DNA of 64,000 nt from Rhizobium sp. 16-449-1b (GTDB lineage: Bacteria; Pseudomonadota; Alphaproteobacteria; Rhizobiales; Rhizobiaceae), in contig NZ_JAGHMH010000014.1 of the NCBI RefSeq assembly GCF_017741935.1, positions 186,001 through 250,000 of the forward strand. The letters are read 5' to 3'. The position numbers were made by a program, and so were the translations under genes. Shown piece after piece: positions 16,810-28,784 of this stretch. Position 1 is the first letter of the stretch; every line of letters begins with the position of its first letter. The notes under the pieces are model-generated. The model saw nothing but the letters and a program-made list of their open reading frames with translations. It did no database searches and was not told the origin of the DNA.

Positions 16810-17547
16810 TCAGATGTTCTTGCCGGCCATGACCACGGTGGCGCCAAGGATCGCCGATGGCGTTCCATCGGTCGTCGACGACTGCAGCAGCACCGCGCAT
16901 CCCTCGAGATCGGGCTTCTGCAGCACGGTGGCGGGGAGCGTCAGTTTTGTTTCCTTGCCGTCCCACATGCCAACCGTTTCGACATCCGATACACTGTGGG
17001 TATAGGCGATCTTCTGGCCGCTGTTTTCGCCCTTCTGCACTTCGATCGTCTTTTCGCGATTGAAATAGACCATGACGACACTGGCCTTGCCCTGGCCTGG
17101 CGCGACGTTGATCTCGAGCTGATCGCCCTTGACCTCGGCCTTGATCGGAACGGTCAGACCTTCGCCACCGGTCAGAAAGCCGTCGACCTTCTTCTCGATG
17201 CCGCCGATATCCGAGCCCATGACATGATCGCGGCCGTTGACCACCACCTGAGGCGTGTAGACATTGGCGCGGCCCATGGTCTTCGCATAGCCGTACTGGC
17301 GTTCGGTATTTTCCTTCGAGCTCAGCGTATCGGCCCAGCCCATGTAGTTCCAGTAATCGACATGATAGGCGAGAGCGATGACGTCGCCGCGCTCAACGAG
17401 CTTGCGAAAGGCCGCGTCAGCGGGAGGGCACGAGGCGCAACCCTGGGAGGTGAACAGTTCGACCACGCCTTTGGGCGCCTCCTCGGCGAGCAAAGGGCTC
17501 GCCAGAGCGACACCTGCAATCAGCGAAATCAAAAACCGCGGCGACAT
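16810..17547 (-). CDS. DUF1223 exported thioredoxin-fold protein
   Basis: A 245-aa exported protein: residues 1-21 form a signal peptide (MSPRFLISLIAGVALASPLLA). After it comes VELFTSQGCASCPPADAAF, a thioredoxin-like active-site arrangement with a CxxC pair, and the family blocks LAYHVDYWNYMGWADTLSS, ERQYGYAKTMGRANVYTPQVVVNG and a beta-rich C-terminus. This is the DUF1223 family, probably a periplasmic disulfide or thiol protein of unknown partner. The ATG at 17547 has GAGGTAGAGG upstream. It lies downstream of, and in the same direction as, acnA, separated by the acnA terminator. Confidence 0.87.
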   Translation of the reverse strand: MSPRFLISLIAGVALASPLLAEEAPKGVVELFTSQGCASCPPADAAFRKLVERGDVIALAYHVDYWNYMGWADTLSSKENTERQYGYAKTMGRANVYTPQVVVNGRDHVMGSDIGGIEKKVDGFLTGGEGLTVPIKAEVKGDQLEINVAPGQGKASVVMVYFNREKTIEVQKGENSGQKIAYTHSVSDVETVGMWDGKETKLTLPATVLQKPDLEGCAVLLQSSTTDGTPSAILGATVVMAGKNI

Positions 17548-17737
17548 TGCACCTCTACCTCTTTTCCTCTCCCACCCTTGCCGGACCAAAAAGGTTGGCA
17601 GGGTCTCCATCTCTTCAACCTAGAGATAATCGCTCCCGATCCAAACGAAAAATCACGAACGGGTGAGACGACGCCCGCGTGGGACAACTCCGCAACACTT
17701 CGCCGTGAGGCAGGCCCCTCGTAGCCCTCCAGACCAC

Positions 17738-17769
17738 GAAAAAGCCGCCGGAAATCGCTTTCCGACGGC
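17738..17769 (-). terminator. Rho-independent terminator after acnA
   Basis: Stem GCCGCCGGAAA (17744-17754) pairs with TTTCCGACGGC (17759-17769) with one mismatch; on the minus strand the stem is followed by TTTTTCG. It lies 33 bp past the acnA stop. Confidence 0.85.
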
Positions 17770-17802
17770 CATTATCACGCATGTCTTAAAAATCAGCGCC
17801 GA

Positions 17803-20493
<2,691 letters not shown>

Positions 20494-20719
20494 GAGAGAC
20501 CCCGTTTCTGATCGCGAACACAATTGTGCGGACGCCTATGCACTAAAGGCACATCAGGATGCGGGTACGGCCATTTCCGCGGTCCGCACATGAAGTCAGA
20601 CCTCATGTTCGGCGCTAGGATGAAATTCACGCCGACCGCTGGCGTGGTAATCCACATATAGATAACTTCATCAAAAGCTGCCAGAGAGGGACCAACCATT
20701 TCTGATTTTTTTGCATCGC

Positions 20720-21397
20720 ATGACTGAAAACGTGAACCCCGGAACCCCCATGCATCTCCAAGCCTCCGATCTCGCTGCCCGCAGAGGCGAAGAGCTGATT
20801 TTCGAAGGCGTGTCCTTTAGCCTGACCTCAGGCGAAGCCCTGGTTCTGACTGGCAAAAATGGCTCCGGGAAGTCCACCCTGCTGCGCGTGCTGGCCGGCC
20901 TGCTGCGCCAGGAGACGGGCACGATCACCGTCACCAATGCAAACGGCGACACCGACATCCGGCTCCCCGAGATCAGCCACTATCTAGGCCACCGCAACGC
21001 CATGAAGAGCGAGCTGACGGTGGACGAGAACCTCGCTTTCTGGCGCCGCTATCTCGGCGATACGGGCGGCGGTCGCGGAATGTCGATCGAAGATGCCGCC
21101 GACGCGGTGGGGCTGTCGGGCATCACCCATCTCCCCTTCGGCTACCTGTCCGCCGGCCAACAACGCCGCTTCGCCTTCGCCAAGCTGCTCGTCTCCCACC
21201 GCCCCGTCTGGATCCTCGACGAACCAACCGCAGCGCTGGACGCCAGCGCCGATCAGCTCTTCGCAGGCTTGATCGAGTCGCACCGTGGGGCTGGCGGCAT
21301 CGTGATTGCGGCGACGCATCAGCCGCTGGGGTTGAGCGATGCCAGGGAGTTGCGGATGGCGGGGTTTTCTGGGGTGAGTGCTGGGGTGTGGGGGTGA
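20720..21397 (+). CDS. ccmA: Heme exporter ATP-binding protein CcmA
   Basis: CcmA is the ATPase of the CcmABCD complex that releases holo-CcmE from CcmC-CcmD during cytochrome c maturation in the periplasm. Motifs: Walker [14 protein letters not shown], signature LSAGQQRRFAFAKLL, Walker B PVWILDEPTAALD and H-loop ATHQP. ATG 20720 is used here; ATG 20750 immediately before LQASDLAARRG is an equally good start. The C-terminus (FSGVSAGVWG) stops just before two repeat elements that separate it from ccmB by over 400 bp. Confidence 0.94.
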   Translation: MTENVNPGTPMHLQASDLAARRGEELIFEGVSFSLTSGEALVLTGKNGSGKSTLLRVLAGLLRQETGTITVTNANGDTDIRLPEISHYLGHRNAMKSELTVDENLAFWRRYLGDTGGGRGMSIEDAADAVGLSGITHLPFGYLSAGQQRRFAFAKLLVSHRPVWILDEPTAALDASADQLFAGLIESHRGAGGIVIAATHQPLGLSDARELRMAGFSGVSAGVWG

Positions 21398-21441
21398 TGG
21401 CGATGTTTGCGAGAGACATGGTTGTTGCTCAGCGGGTGTTG

Positions 21442-21566
21442 CCCCCTCATCCGACCCTTCGGGCCACCTTCTCCCCGTTGGGGCGAAGGGTAGGTCCGCG
21501 CGAGCGGCTCACCACGAGTCCCTTCTCCCCCACGGGGAGAAGATGCCGGCAGGCAGATGAGGGGGC
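21442..21566. repeat. Family B palindromic repeat
   Basis: Outer arms gccccctcatccga and gcagatgagggggc and inner arms ccttctccccgttggggcg and cttctcccccacggggagaag give a multi-hairpin element of about 125 bp. Related copies lie at 24183-24310, 28499-28673 and 42858-43009. Confidence 0.88.
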
Positions 21567-21630
21567 CACGGGCGCCGAGTTCAGCTATAGCCGAGCCGCA
21601 AAGGCTCCATGTCACCGTCGCGCCAGGATT

Positions 21631-21781
21631 ACCCCCCTCTGCCCTGCCGGGCATCTCCCCCACAAGGGGGGAGATTGGCTAGGCGCACCCACTCGCTCCA
21701 CCTTCGTTGGCTGGCTGAGAGCAAGCCACGAGTCGATCTCCCCCCTTGTGGGGGAGATGCCCGGCAGGGCAGAGGGGGGTA
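21631..21781. repeat. Family C palindromic repeat
   Basis: Arms acccccctctgccctgccgg / ccggcagggcagaggggggt enclose a second pair (catctcccccacaagggggg / ccccccttgtgggggagatg). The 151-bp element can fold into one large cruciform or two local hairpins. Same family as the copy inside ftsY. Confidence 0.9.
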
Positions 21782-21839
21782 CCGCACCCACCAACCTCTC
21801 GAACAGACCAAACCACCCCACCCCAAAGAGGGCCCACCC

Positions 21840-22499
21840 ATGACCGCCCTCCTGTTCCGCGACCTGAAACTCTCCATCCGCGCCGGCGGCGGCGCGCTTG
21901 TCGGCGTGCTCTTCTTCCTCACCGTCGTTGCCGTCATCCCCTTCGGCGTCGGCCCGGATCTGGCGCTGCTCGCCCGCATCGGCCCCGCCATCGTCTGGAT
22001 CGGCGCGCTGCTCGCGGCCCTCCTCGGCCTCGACCGCCTCTTCCAGGCGGAGCGTGACGATGGCGCGCTCGATCTGATGCTGATGCAGGAGACGCCGCTG
22101 GTGGTGACCGTGCTCGTCAAGTGCCTCGCCCACTGGCTCGCCACCAGCCTGCCGCTGGTGATCGCCTCGCCGCTGCTTGGCCTGTTCATGAACATGAGCG
22201 AGAAGGCGATCGGCGCCACCATGTTGACGCTCTTCGTCGGCACGCCCGCTATCACGCTGATCGGCGCGGTGGGCGCAGCCGTCGCCGTGGCGCTGCCGCG
22301 CGGCGGCCTGCTGGTGTCGATCCTGGTGCTCCCGCTCACCATCCCGGTGCTGATCTTCGGCGTCAGCGCCACTTACGCGGCGGTCGAGGGACCGGCCCCC
22401 TTCATGCCGCCCTTCCTGATCCTGATCGCGCTCACGCTGTTCTTCGCCGTCATCGGCCCGGCCGCGGCGGCGCTGGCGCTCAGGAACACATCGGATTGA
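21840..22499 (+). CDS. ccmB: Heme exporter membrane protein CcmB
   Basis: CcmB is the channel-like membrane subunit partnering CcmA. The 219-aa protein starts MTALLFRDLKLSIRAGG, has six hydrophobic segments, and the family block QAERDDGALDLMLMQETPL between helices two and three, then LVKCLAHWLATSLPLV. The ATG at 21840 was chosen at the family N-terminus; the frame is open further upstream only because the repeat element contains no stop. ccmC follows after 47 bp. Confidence 0.93.
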   Translation: MTALLFRDLKLSIRAGGGALVGVLFFLTVVAVIPFGVGPDLALLARIGPAIVWIGALLAALLGLDRLFQAERDDGALDLMLMQETPLVVTVLVKCLAHWLATSLPLVIASPLLGLFMNMSEKAIGATMLTLFVGTPAITLIGAVGAAVAVALPRGGLLVSILVLPLTIPVLIFGVSATYAAVEGPAPFMPPFLILIALTLFFAVIGPAAAALALRNTSD

Positions 22500-22546
22500 T
22501 CATCGGCTTGATTGCCCGTGGCGGCGGATCGCGCTAAGGAGACGGC

Positions 22547-23308
22547 ATGACCGAGAATAGCCTTGCCATCACCAAATTCAGCGATCTCGCCAACCCCACG
22601 CGGTTCCTGGCGCTCGCTTCCCGCCTCATCCCCTGGATGGCCGGGTTCACGGCCCTCTGTTTCATCGTGGGGCTGTATCTCAGCTTCACGACCGAGGGCG
22701 ACTACCAGCAGGGCGAAACCGTCCGCATCATGTATATCCACGTACCGGCAGCATGGCTGTCGATGATGGGTTACACGATCATGAGCCTGTCGGCGATCGG
22801 CACGCTCGTCTGGCGCCACCCGCTGGCCGACGTCTCGGCCAAGGCCGCAGCACCCTTGGGCGCCGCCTTCACGCTGATCGCGCTCGTTACCGGCTCGCTC
22901 TGGGGCAAGCCGATGTGGGGGACGTGGTGGGTCTGGGATGCGCGGCTGACTTCCGTCTTCATCCTCTTCCTGATGTATCTCGGCCTGATCGCGCTCAACC
23001 GCGCGATGGAAGACCCGAGCAAGGCCGCCCGCCTCTCCGCCGTCCTGATCCTCGTCGGCTTCGTCAATATCCCGATCATCAAGTTCTCCGTCGACTGGTG
23101 GAACACGCTGCATCAGTCGGCAAGCGTGCTTCGCATGGACGGCCCGGCGATCGATCCGGAATTCCTGCGCCCGCTTCTGGTCATGGCGATCGCCTTCACC
23201 ATGCTCTTCCTGACGCTGCATGTGATGGCGATCCGCAACGAAATCTGGCGCCGACGCATCGCCGCCCAGCGCCGGCTCGCCGCGCGCCTGGCAAGCCGCG
23301 AGGGTTGA
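22547..23308 (+). CDS. ccmC: Heme exporter / heme-handling protein CcmC
   Basis: CcmC loads heme onto CcmE at the periplasmic face of the inner membrane. The 253-aa protein has six transmembrane helices and the tryptophan-rich WWD motif ([14 protein letters not shown]) flanked by conserved histidines ([10 protein letters not shown] and [10 protein letters not shown]). AAGGAG lies 5 bp before ATG 22547. ccmD begins 4 bp after its stop. Confidence 0.96.
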   Translation: MTENSLAITKFSDLANPTRFLALASRLIPWMAGFTALCFIVGLYLSFTTEGDYQQGETVRIMYIHVPAAWLSMMGYTIMSLSAIGTLVWRHPLADVSAKAAAPLGAAFTLIALVTGSLWGKPMWGTWWVWDARLTSVFILFLMYLGLIALNRAMEDPSKAARLSAVLILVGFVNIPIIKFSVDWWNTLHQSASVLRMDGPAIDPEFLRPLLVMAIAFTMLFLTLHVMAIRNEIWRRRIAAQRRLAARLASREG

Positions 23309-23312
23309 AGAG

Positions 23313-23504
23313 ATGACACAGTCCTACGCCTTCTACGTCTACGGCTCCTACCTCTTCGCCGGCGCAATCACCATCGCTGTAACGCTCTGGACATGGCTTG
23401 ATGGTCGCGCCCGTCGCCGCGAACTTAAAGCGCTCGAAGCCTCCGGCATCCGCCGCCGCTCCGCCCGCGCCAAGGATGCGCCCGAAGCGAAGGCCAACGC
23501 ATGA
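23313..23504 (+). CDS. ccmD: Heme exporter protein CcmD
   Basis: A 63-aa membrane peptide with one transmembrane helix ([21 protein letters not shown]) and a basic cytoplasmic tail ([18 protein letters not shown]), the pattern of CcmD, which stabilises CcmC and helps release holo-CcmE. It sits between ccmC and ccmG and its end overlaps the ccmG ATG (ATGA). Confidence 0.9.
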   Translation: MTQSYAFYVYGSYLFAGAITIAVTLWTWLDGRARRRELKALEASGIRRRSARAKDAPEAKANA

Positions 23505-24145
23505 CCGACGCGCCGAACACCGAGCCGACGCAGTCCACGCAATCCGCCGCCCCCGGCACGCCAAAGGAAAAGCGCGGCCTCGGCCGCTACGCCTTTGCGC
23601 TGATCCCGCTTCTCGTCTTCGCCGGCATTGCCGGCACGGCGGGCAAGATGCTCTACGACCAGGATGTGCACGGCAAGAACATCTCCGAGATCCCCTCGGC
23701 GCTGCTTGGCACCAAGGCCCCCTCGCTCGATCTGCCACCGCTCGATGGCGCCAACCTGCCGGCGCTCACCGACGCCGCCGTCAAGGGCAAACTGACGCTG
23801 GTCAACGTCTTCGCCTCCTGGTGCATTCCTTGCCGCGAGGAGCATCCGATATTGAAGGAACTGGCGAAAGATAGCCGGCTCAACATTGTCGCGATCAATT
23901 ACAAGGACAAGAACGACAACGCGCTCGGCTTCCTCGGCGAACTCGGCAATCCCTACAAGGCGATCGGCATCGATCCCAGGGGCCAGGCCGCGATCGACTG
24001 GGGCGTCTACGGCATCCCAGAAAGCTATCTCGTCGGGCCGGATGGGACGATCCTCTACAAGCGCGTTGGGCCGTTCGACGATATCAGTTTGAAAGAGGGG
24101 CTTTATCCGGCGATGGATAAGGCGTTGGGGAAGGCGGGGTCGTAG
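23501..24145 (+). CDS. ccmG: Cytochrome c maturation thioredoxin CcmG/DsbE
   Basis: CcmG reduces apocytochrome c (or CcmH) before heme attachment. The 214-aa protein has a hydrophilic N-terminus, a membrane anchor ([19 protein letters not shown]), and a periplasmic thioredoxin domain with active site WCIPC (C108, C111) in [30 protein letters not shown] carries the cis-proline loop (GIPE). It is the last gene of the ccmABCDG run; ccmE, ccmF, ccmH and ccmI are not in the window and usually lie in another rhizobial locus. Confidence 0.95.
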   Translation: MTDAPNTEPTQSTQSAAPGTPKEKRGLGRYAFALIPLLVFAGIAGTAGKMLYDQDVHGKNISEIPSALLGTKAPSLDLPPLDGANLPALTDAAVKGKLTLVNVFASWCIPCREEHPILKELAKDSRLNIVAINYKDKNDNALGFLGELGNPYKAIGIDPRGQAAIDWGVYGIPESYLVGPDGTILYKRVGPFDDISLKEGLYPAMDKALGKAGS

Positions 24146-24182
24146 GACGGCTCGGCGAATGAGAGCGGGCGCTTGAGCCCGG

Positions 24183-24310
24183 AGCCCCCTCATCCGACCC
24201 TTCGGGCCACCTTCTCCCCGCTGGGGCGAAGGGAAGAGGGAGCGAGAGGCCCACCCCGAAATCTCTTCTCCCCAACGGGGAGAAGGTGCCGGCAGGCGGA
24301 TGAGGGGGCT
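24183..24310. repeat. Family B palindromic repeat
   Basis: Begins agccccctcatccgaccc and ends gcggatgagggggct, with inner arms around ttctccccgctgggg and cttctccccaacgggg. It fills the convergent gap between ccmG and the SixA-like gene. Confidence 0.88.
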
Positions 24311-24344
24311 CCGGGCGCCAACGCCAACCACTGCCCATCACCAA

Positions 24345-24875
24345 TCACCCCACCAAAGACCGCGGCACCACAAACCTCTCCAACACCCCGCTGCCCGCCG
24401 TCACATCCCCCCAGGCCACCGCGAAATCAATCACCGCCAAAGCCCCCGTCGGAAACTTCTCCCTGACCCCGGCAAGCCTCTCCTGATCCCCAACGAGATC
24501 GATCGCCAGCTCCTGCAGCCCCGGATTATGCCCGACGACCAGCAGCGTCCGAACAGCAGCATCGACACCACGGATAACCGCCGCGATCCGCTCCGCCGCC
24601 GCCTCATAAATCTCCCCTACATCCCGCCGCCCGATATCATCAGGCAGTTCCGCTCTGACAAGCGCCCAGCTCTCCTGCGTGCGCCGCGCCGTGGACACCA
24701 GTGCCAGATCGGGAACCAGCCCCTCGCGGGCCATGTAGCGCCCCATCAGCGGCGCTGCCTTCAAACCACGCCCGCCGAGCGGACGATCATGGTCGTCGAC
24801 GCCGTCGGGCCAGGCGGATTTGGCGTGGCGCAACAGAAGCAGGCGGTATCGCGGGAGCGTGGTGTCTGGCGTCAT
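24345..24875 (-). CDS. SixA-like histidine phosphatase
   Basis: A 176-aa member of the histidine phosphatase superfamily. The RHG-type motif is LLLLRHAKSAWPDG near the N-terminus; ALVSTARRTQESW gives the second Arg and VVGHNPGLQEL the second catalytic His. The short length and RHAKS form match the SixA branch (phosphohistidine phosphatase) rather than phosphoglycerate mutases. Its target is unknown. Convergent with ccmG; leuC lies upstream in the same direction with a terminator between. Confidence 0.9.
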   Translation of the reverse strand: MTPDTTLPRYRLLLLRHAKSAWPDGVDDHDRPLGGRGLKAAPLMGRYMAREGLVPDLALVSTARRTQESWALVRAELPDDIGRRDVGEIYEAAAERIAAVIRGVDAAVRTLLVVGHNPGLQELAIDLVGDQERLAGVREKFPTGALAVIDFAVAWGDVTAGSGVLERFVVPRSLVG

Positions 24876-24918
24876 GATGCTCTCCGGACGAGGGATGGCG
24901 GGAGTGTAACCCCATGAA

Positions 24919-24947
24919 CGAAAAAGGACAGGCCGAGCCTGTCCTTT
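24919..24947 (-). terminator. Rho-independent terminator after leuC
   Basis: Stem AAAGGACAGG (24923-24932) with CCTGTCCTTT (24938-24947), loop CCGAG, followed on the minus strand by a T run (TTTTTCG). A second hairpin without T run (24961-24970 with 24983-24992) lies between it and the leuC stop. Confidence 0.88.
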
Positions 24948-24997
24948 CCAAATCGCGCAATCCAGCCTCTTCCGTCACCGGGAGAGGCTGGAAAATC

Positions 24998-26407
24998 TTA
25001 GTTCCACTCGCGGATATCGACGAAGTGGCCGGCGATGGCCGCGGCTGCTGCCATGGCGGGCGACACCAGGTGGGTGCGGCCCTTGAAGCCCTGGCGGCCC
25101 TCGAAGTTGCGGTTGGAGGTCGATGCGCAACGCTCGCCCGGCTTCAGGCGGTCGTCGTTCATGGCGAGGCACATGGAACAGCCAGGCTCGCGCCAGTCGA
25201 AACCGGCGGCCTTGAAGATCTTGTCGAGGCCTTCGGCTTCCGCCTGTTCCTTGACGAGGCCGGAGCCCGGGACGATCATGGCGCTGACGGTGCCGGCAAC
25301 GGTCTTGCCTTCGACGACCTTGGCGGCGGCGCGCAGGTCTTCGATGCGACCGTTGGTGCACGAGCCGATGAAGACGCGGTCGACGGCGATGTCGGTGATC
25401 TTCGTGCCCGGCTTCAGGCCCATATAGTCGAGCGCGCGCCACTTCGACGTACGCTTGTTCTCGTCGGCGATTTCATCCGGGTTGGGAACGATGCCCTGCA
25501 CCGAGATGACGTCCTCGGGCGAGGAGCCCCAGGAGACGATCGGCGGCAGTTCGGCGGCGTTGAGCGTGACGACGCGGTCGTAATGCGCGCCTTCGTCCGA
25601 CTTCAGCGTGTTCCAGTAGGAAATCGCCTGGTCGAGCGTTTCGCCCTTCGGCGCGCGCGGCTTGCCCTTGATGTATTCGTAGGTCACGTCGTCAGGGGCG
25701 ATCAGGCCGGCGCGGGCGCCGCCTTCGATCGACATGTTGCAGATCGTCATGCGGCCTTCCATCGACAGCGCGCGAATGGCTTCGCCGGCATATTCGATGA
25801 CGTAGCCGGTACCACCTGCGGTGCCGATTTCGCCGATGATGGCGAGCACGATATCCTTGGCGGTGACGCCAGCGGGCAGCACGCCGTCGACCAGCACCAG
25901 CATGTTCTTCGCCTTCTTCTGGATCAGCGTCTGTGTGGCCAGAACGTGTTCCACTTCGGACGTGCCGATGCCGTGTGCGAGCGAGCCGAAGGCGCCGTGC
26001 GTCGAGGTGTGGCTGTCGCCGCAGACGATCGTCATGCCCGGCAGCGTGAAGCCCTGCTCAGGTCCGATGATGTGGACGATGCCCTGGCGCTTGTCGCTCG
26101 CCGAATAATATTCGACGCCGAACTCGGCCGCGTTGATCGCCAGCTGCTCGACCTGGATGCGGCTTTCCTCGTTCTTGATGCCGAGGTGGCGATCGGGAGA
26201 GGTCGGCACGTTGTGGTCGACGACCGCGAGCGTCTTTTCAGGCGCGCGAACCTTGCGGCCCGTCATGCGCAGCCCTTCGAAGGCCTGCGGCGAGGTGACT
26301 TCGTGGACCAGGTGGCGGTCGATGTAGAGAAGACAGGTGCCGTCGTCCTGTTGATCGACCAGGTGGTCGTCCCAGATCTTGTCGTAGAGGGTACGAGGTG
26401 CGCTCAT
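24998..26407 (-). CDS. leuC: 3-isopropylmalate dehydratase large subunit
   Basis: LeuC with LeuD isomerises 2- to 3-isopropylmalate in leucine synthesis. The 469-aa protein has [17 protein letters not shown] at the N-terminus, [35 protein letters not shown] and [11 protein letters not shown], which supply the three [4Fe-4S] cysteines, and ends [31 protein letters not shown] 26407 is the family start. leuD is not adjacent, as usual in rhizobia. No leucine-rich leader peptide was seen in the 269 bp upstream. Confidence 0.97.
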   Translation of the reverse strand: MSAPRTLYDKIWDDHLVDQQDDGTCLLYIDRHLVHEVTSPQAFEGLRMTGRKVRAPEKTLAVVDHNVPTSPDRHLGIKNEESRIQVEQLAINAAEFGVEYYSASDKRQGIVHIIGPEQGFTLPGMTIVCGDSHTSTHGAFGSLAHGIGTSEVEHVLATQTLIQKKAKNMLVLVDGVLPAGVTAKDIVLAIIGEIGTAGGTGYVIEYAGEAIRALSMEGRMTICNMSIEGGARAGLIAPDDVTYEYIKGKPRAPKGETLDQAISYWNTLKSDEGAHYDRVVTLNAAELPPIVSWGSSPEDVISVQGIVPNPDEIADENKRTSKWRALDYMGLKPGTKITDIAVDRVFIGSCTNGRIEDLRAAAKVVEGKTVAGTVSAMIVPGSGLVKEQAEAEGLDKIFKAAGFDWREPGCSMCLAMNDDRLKPGERCASTSNRNFEGRQGFKGRTHLVSPAMAAAAAIAGHFVDIREWN

Positions 26408-26676
26408 GGCGATACATCCGTTATTATGCAAAGGGCGTTTGCTTGCAGTGGGGGTATGGAGCTTGGCGGCACATAGGCCACCGGCCGTCGGTCGATCAGA
26501 AAGGGATCAACGAAGTCGGCTGTTGAGCGCACCGGAAACGGTCGCAAAGAAGCGTGCCGGCAGGCGGTAGTGATCCTGCAGCACGAAAATATGCGCCCCA
26601 ATGCAACTGAACTTGGATTCCATGAGCAGTCACTTACCAATTTTTCCGATGCTCGGCAATTCGATTCATTAGCGCT

Positions 26677-27504
26677 TTATCGCCGTCCGTCTCTGCCGCG
26701 CATTCGTTTCTCGATCTGCCTGAGGCCAAGCGACAGGCCGATCGTCAGGATCAGGTAGATATAGGTGACGATCGAATAGGTTTCAAAGAAGCGGAAGGAG
26801 CCGGACGCGTAGATCTTGCCCATCTGCGTGATGTCGGAAACGCCGAGCACAGAGACCAGCGAGCTATCCTTCACCATCGCCACGAAATCGTTCGACAGCG
26901 GCGGAAAGATCACCTTGATCGCCTGCGGGAAGACGACCAAACGAAAACGATGATAGCGCGACAGCCCGAGCGCCTTGGCTGCCTCGATCTGCCCCTGATC
27001 GACCGACTGAATGCCGGCCCGGAAGACTTCGGCGATGAAGGAGGAATAGCCGATCATCAGCGCGATGATCGCCCGCCACATCAGCGAGAAATCGCGCACC
27101 AGCACCGGCTCCGCAAGCCCCGCATTCACCAGCGGCGTGGTCAGGAAATTATAGGCGGCGACGAAGGCCGGCGCGCCAACGAAGGCGACGTAGAACAGAA
27201 GCACCAGCATCGGGATGCCTCTGACAACCTCGACATAGAAGCGGGCGATCTGGCGCAGCGCGACGCTGTCCGACAGCCCGAGCAGGGCTATGCCGAGCCC
27301 GAGCAGCGTCGCCAGCGCGAAACCGACGAGCGTCACGAAAATGGTGATGCCGACGCCGTTGAACACGGTGCGGAACACCTGCGCATAGACATCGTTGGCG
27401 ATGATGACGGCGGCGAGCGTAAGGCCGATCACGACGAGGGCGACCAGCCACCAGGGATAGTCGCCCTTCTCCTGGCCCCGCGGGTTTGGCTGCGGAGCCA
27501 TCAT
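26677..27504 (-). CDS. Polar amino acid ABC transporter permease (HisM/GlnP family)
   Basis: A 275-aa inner-membrane permease with about five helices. The EAA loop that contacts the ATPase is EAAKALGLSRYHRFRLVVFPQAIKVIFPP, and FRTVFNGVGITIFVTLVG and VVRGIPMLVLLFYVAF are typical of the HisMQ family. The binding-protein gene lies 40 bp upstream in the same operon. There is no ATP-binding subunit gene on either side, so the importer must borrow an ATPase encoded elsewhere or is incomplete. Confidence 0.92.
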   Translation of the reverse strand: MMAPQPNPRGQEKGDYPWWLVALVVIGLTLAAVIIANDVYAQVFRTVFNGVGITIFVTLVGFALATLLGLGIALLGLSDSVALRQIARFYVEVVRGIPMLVLLFYVAFVGAPAFVAAYNFLTTPLVNAGLAEPVLVRDFSLMWRAIIALMIGYSSFIAEVFRAGIQSVDQGQIEAAKALGLSRYHRFRLVVFPQAIKVIFPPLSNDFVAMVKDSSLVSVLGVSDITQMGKIYASGSFRFFETYSIVTYIYLILTIGLSLGLRQIEKRMRGRDGRR

Positions 27505-27544
27505 GCTTCAGTCCGTGCGCGGCAAGCGATTGAAAAAGACGGGA

Positions 27545-28342
27545 TCATTGACCCATCTTGTAGTCGAGGAACCATGTCTTGTTGAGCTTGTCGAAGGTGC
27601 CGTCGGCCTTGAGGCTGGCAATGGCCGCATTGACCGGGCCCACCAGATCGGAGCCCTTGGGGAAGATGAAGCCGAAATCCTCGGTGCCGAGCGGCCCGCC
27701 GATCACCTTCAGCCCGCCATTCGACGCATCGACATAGCCCTGCGCCGCGACGCTGTCTGTCAGGACCACGTCGACATCGCCGGCTTTCAGCGCCTGCACG
27801 GTGGCGCCGAAGGTCTCGAACAGCTTGATGCGCGGGTTCTGCTCATTGCCGTCGAGGATCTCGTAGACGGCGGCATAGAAGGGCGAGGTGCCCGGCTGCG
27901 CGCCGACGAGACCGTCATTGAAGGCGCCGAAGGTCTTGGCGTCGGTAAAGCGCGTCTCGTCGCCGCGCACCAGCATGAACTGCTGCGAGCGCATGTAGGG
28001 ATCGGAGAAGTCGACCTTGGCCTTGCGATCGTCCTTGATGGTGATCCCGGTCATGCCGATATTGTACTGATTATCAGACACCGCCTGGATCATGGCGTCC
28101 CAGCTGGTGTTCTGGTACTCGACCTTGAAGTTCAGGCGCTTGGCGATCTCGTTCATCGCATCATATTCCCAACCGATCTGCTTGCCCGTCTTCGGATCGA
28201 CGAACTGCAGCGGCGGATAAGCGTTCTCGGTGACGACCACGACTGTCTTGCCCTTCAGATCGGGAAGCTCGGCGGCGGTGGCCGCGAGCGGCGAAAGAGC
28301 GAGTGCGGTCAGTCCGGCAAGGACGGTGCGACGAAACAGCAT
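27545..28342 (-). CDS. Amino acid ABC transporter substrate-binding protein
   Basis: A 265-aa periplasmic type II binding protein (SBP_bac_3). Residues 1-23 are a signal peptide (MLFRRTVLAGLTALALSPLAATA). Family blocks are VVTENAYPPLQFVDPKTGKQIGWEYDAMNEIAKRL, DGMIQ-like WDAMIQAVSDNQYNIGMTGITIKDDR, and FSDPYMRSQQFMLVRG. The start at ATG 28342 is preceded by GGGGAG. The ligand is most likely a polar or charged amino acid by family; it cannot be fixed from sequence. Cotranscribed with the permease. Confidence 0.92.
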   Translation of the reverse strand: MLFRRTVLAGLTALALSPLAATAAELPDLKGKTVVVVTENAYPPLQFVDPKTGKQIGWEYDAMNEIAKRLNFKVEYQNTSWDAMIQAVSDNQYNIGMTGITIKDDRKAKVDFSDPYMRSQQFMLVRGDETRFTDAKTFGAFNDGLVGAQPGTSPFYAAVYEILDGNEQNPRIKLFETFGATVQALKAGDVDVVLTDSVAAQGYVDASNGGLKVIGGPLGTEDFGFIFPKGSDLVGPVNAAIASLKADGTFDKLNKTWFLDYKMGQ

Positions 28343-28784
28343 GAAATATCTCCCCAAAATAGCGCTCGCGGAAACTGTCATGTTTGCAAAGCCGCTGGCA
28401 AGAGGATTGGCGTGCGAGGATGGGGGAAATCGGGAATGGTGGTTTGAAAATGGGGACGTTTGGAGAATGGTAGGCGTAACGGCGCGATCGGCGTCCGTAG
28501 CCCCCTCATCCGCCTGCCGGCACCTTCTTCCCGCTGGGGAGAAGGAGAGATGCCGCGCTGTCCCGGCCAAGATAAAACGCTACATGTTTGGTGAGGGGCG
28601 CACAACGCCAGCCACCAGCCCCTTCGCCCCAGCGGGGAGAAGTGCCGGAGCGCAGCGAGGCGATGAGGGGGCCACACGGCAAAACACTGGCCACCTCCCC
28701 CCTTGAACAAAATCCCAATCGGATGTCGGATCACCCACCACCCGCCCGTCCTTAGGGTCTCGCATCAACTCGGAGGAACACCCC
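28343..28784. other. Divergent gap holding a family B repeat
   Basis: The gap between the binding-protein gene and the SRPBCC gene holds the repeat at 28499-28673 and presumably two outward promoters. No gene is supported. Confidence 0.6.
28499..28673. repeat. Family B palindromic repeat, variant
   Basis: Ends gccccctcatccgcctgccgg and gcgatgagggggc; inner arms cttcccgctggggagaagg and ccttcgccccagcggggag. Near the right arm it contains ccggagcgcagcgaggc, absent from the other copies, and it is about 50 bp longer. Confidence 0.85.

Larger units (their letters stand above)
21398..21839. other. Repeat-filled gap inside the ccm operon
   Basis: Between ccmA and ccmB, which are normally adjacent or overlapping, lie one family B element and one family C element (listed separately) plus about 130 bp of spacer. 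No gene is supported here. The ccmB ribosome-binding region (aagagggccc) starts near 21825. Confidence 0.7.

Noticed and set aside
21442-21781. CRISPR array suspected from clustered repeats
   Set aside because: The repeats are two different palindromic elements, not regularly spaced identical units, and no cas genes are present.
26408-26676. Leucine attenuation leader upstream of leuC
   Set aside because: No short leucine-rich frame followed by a terminator hairpin could be found on the minus strand.
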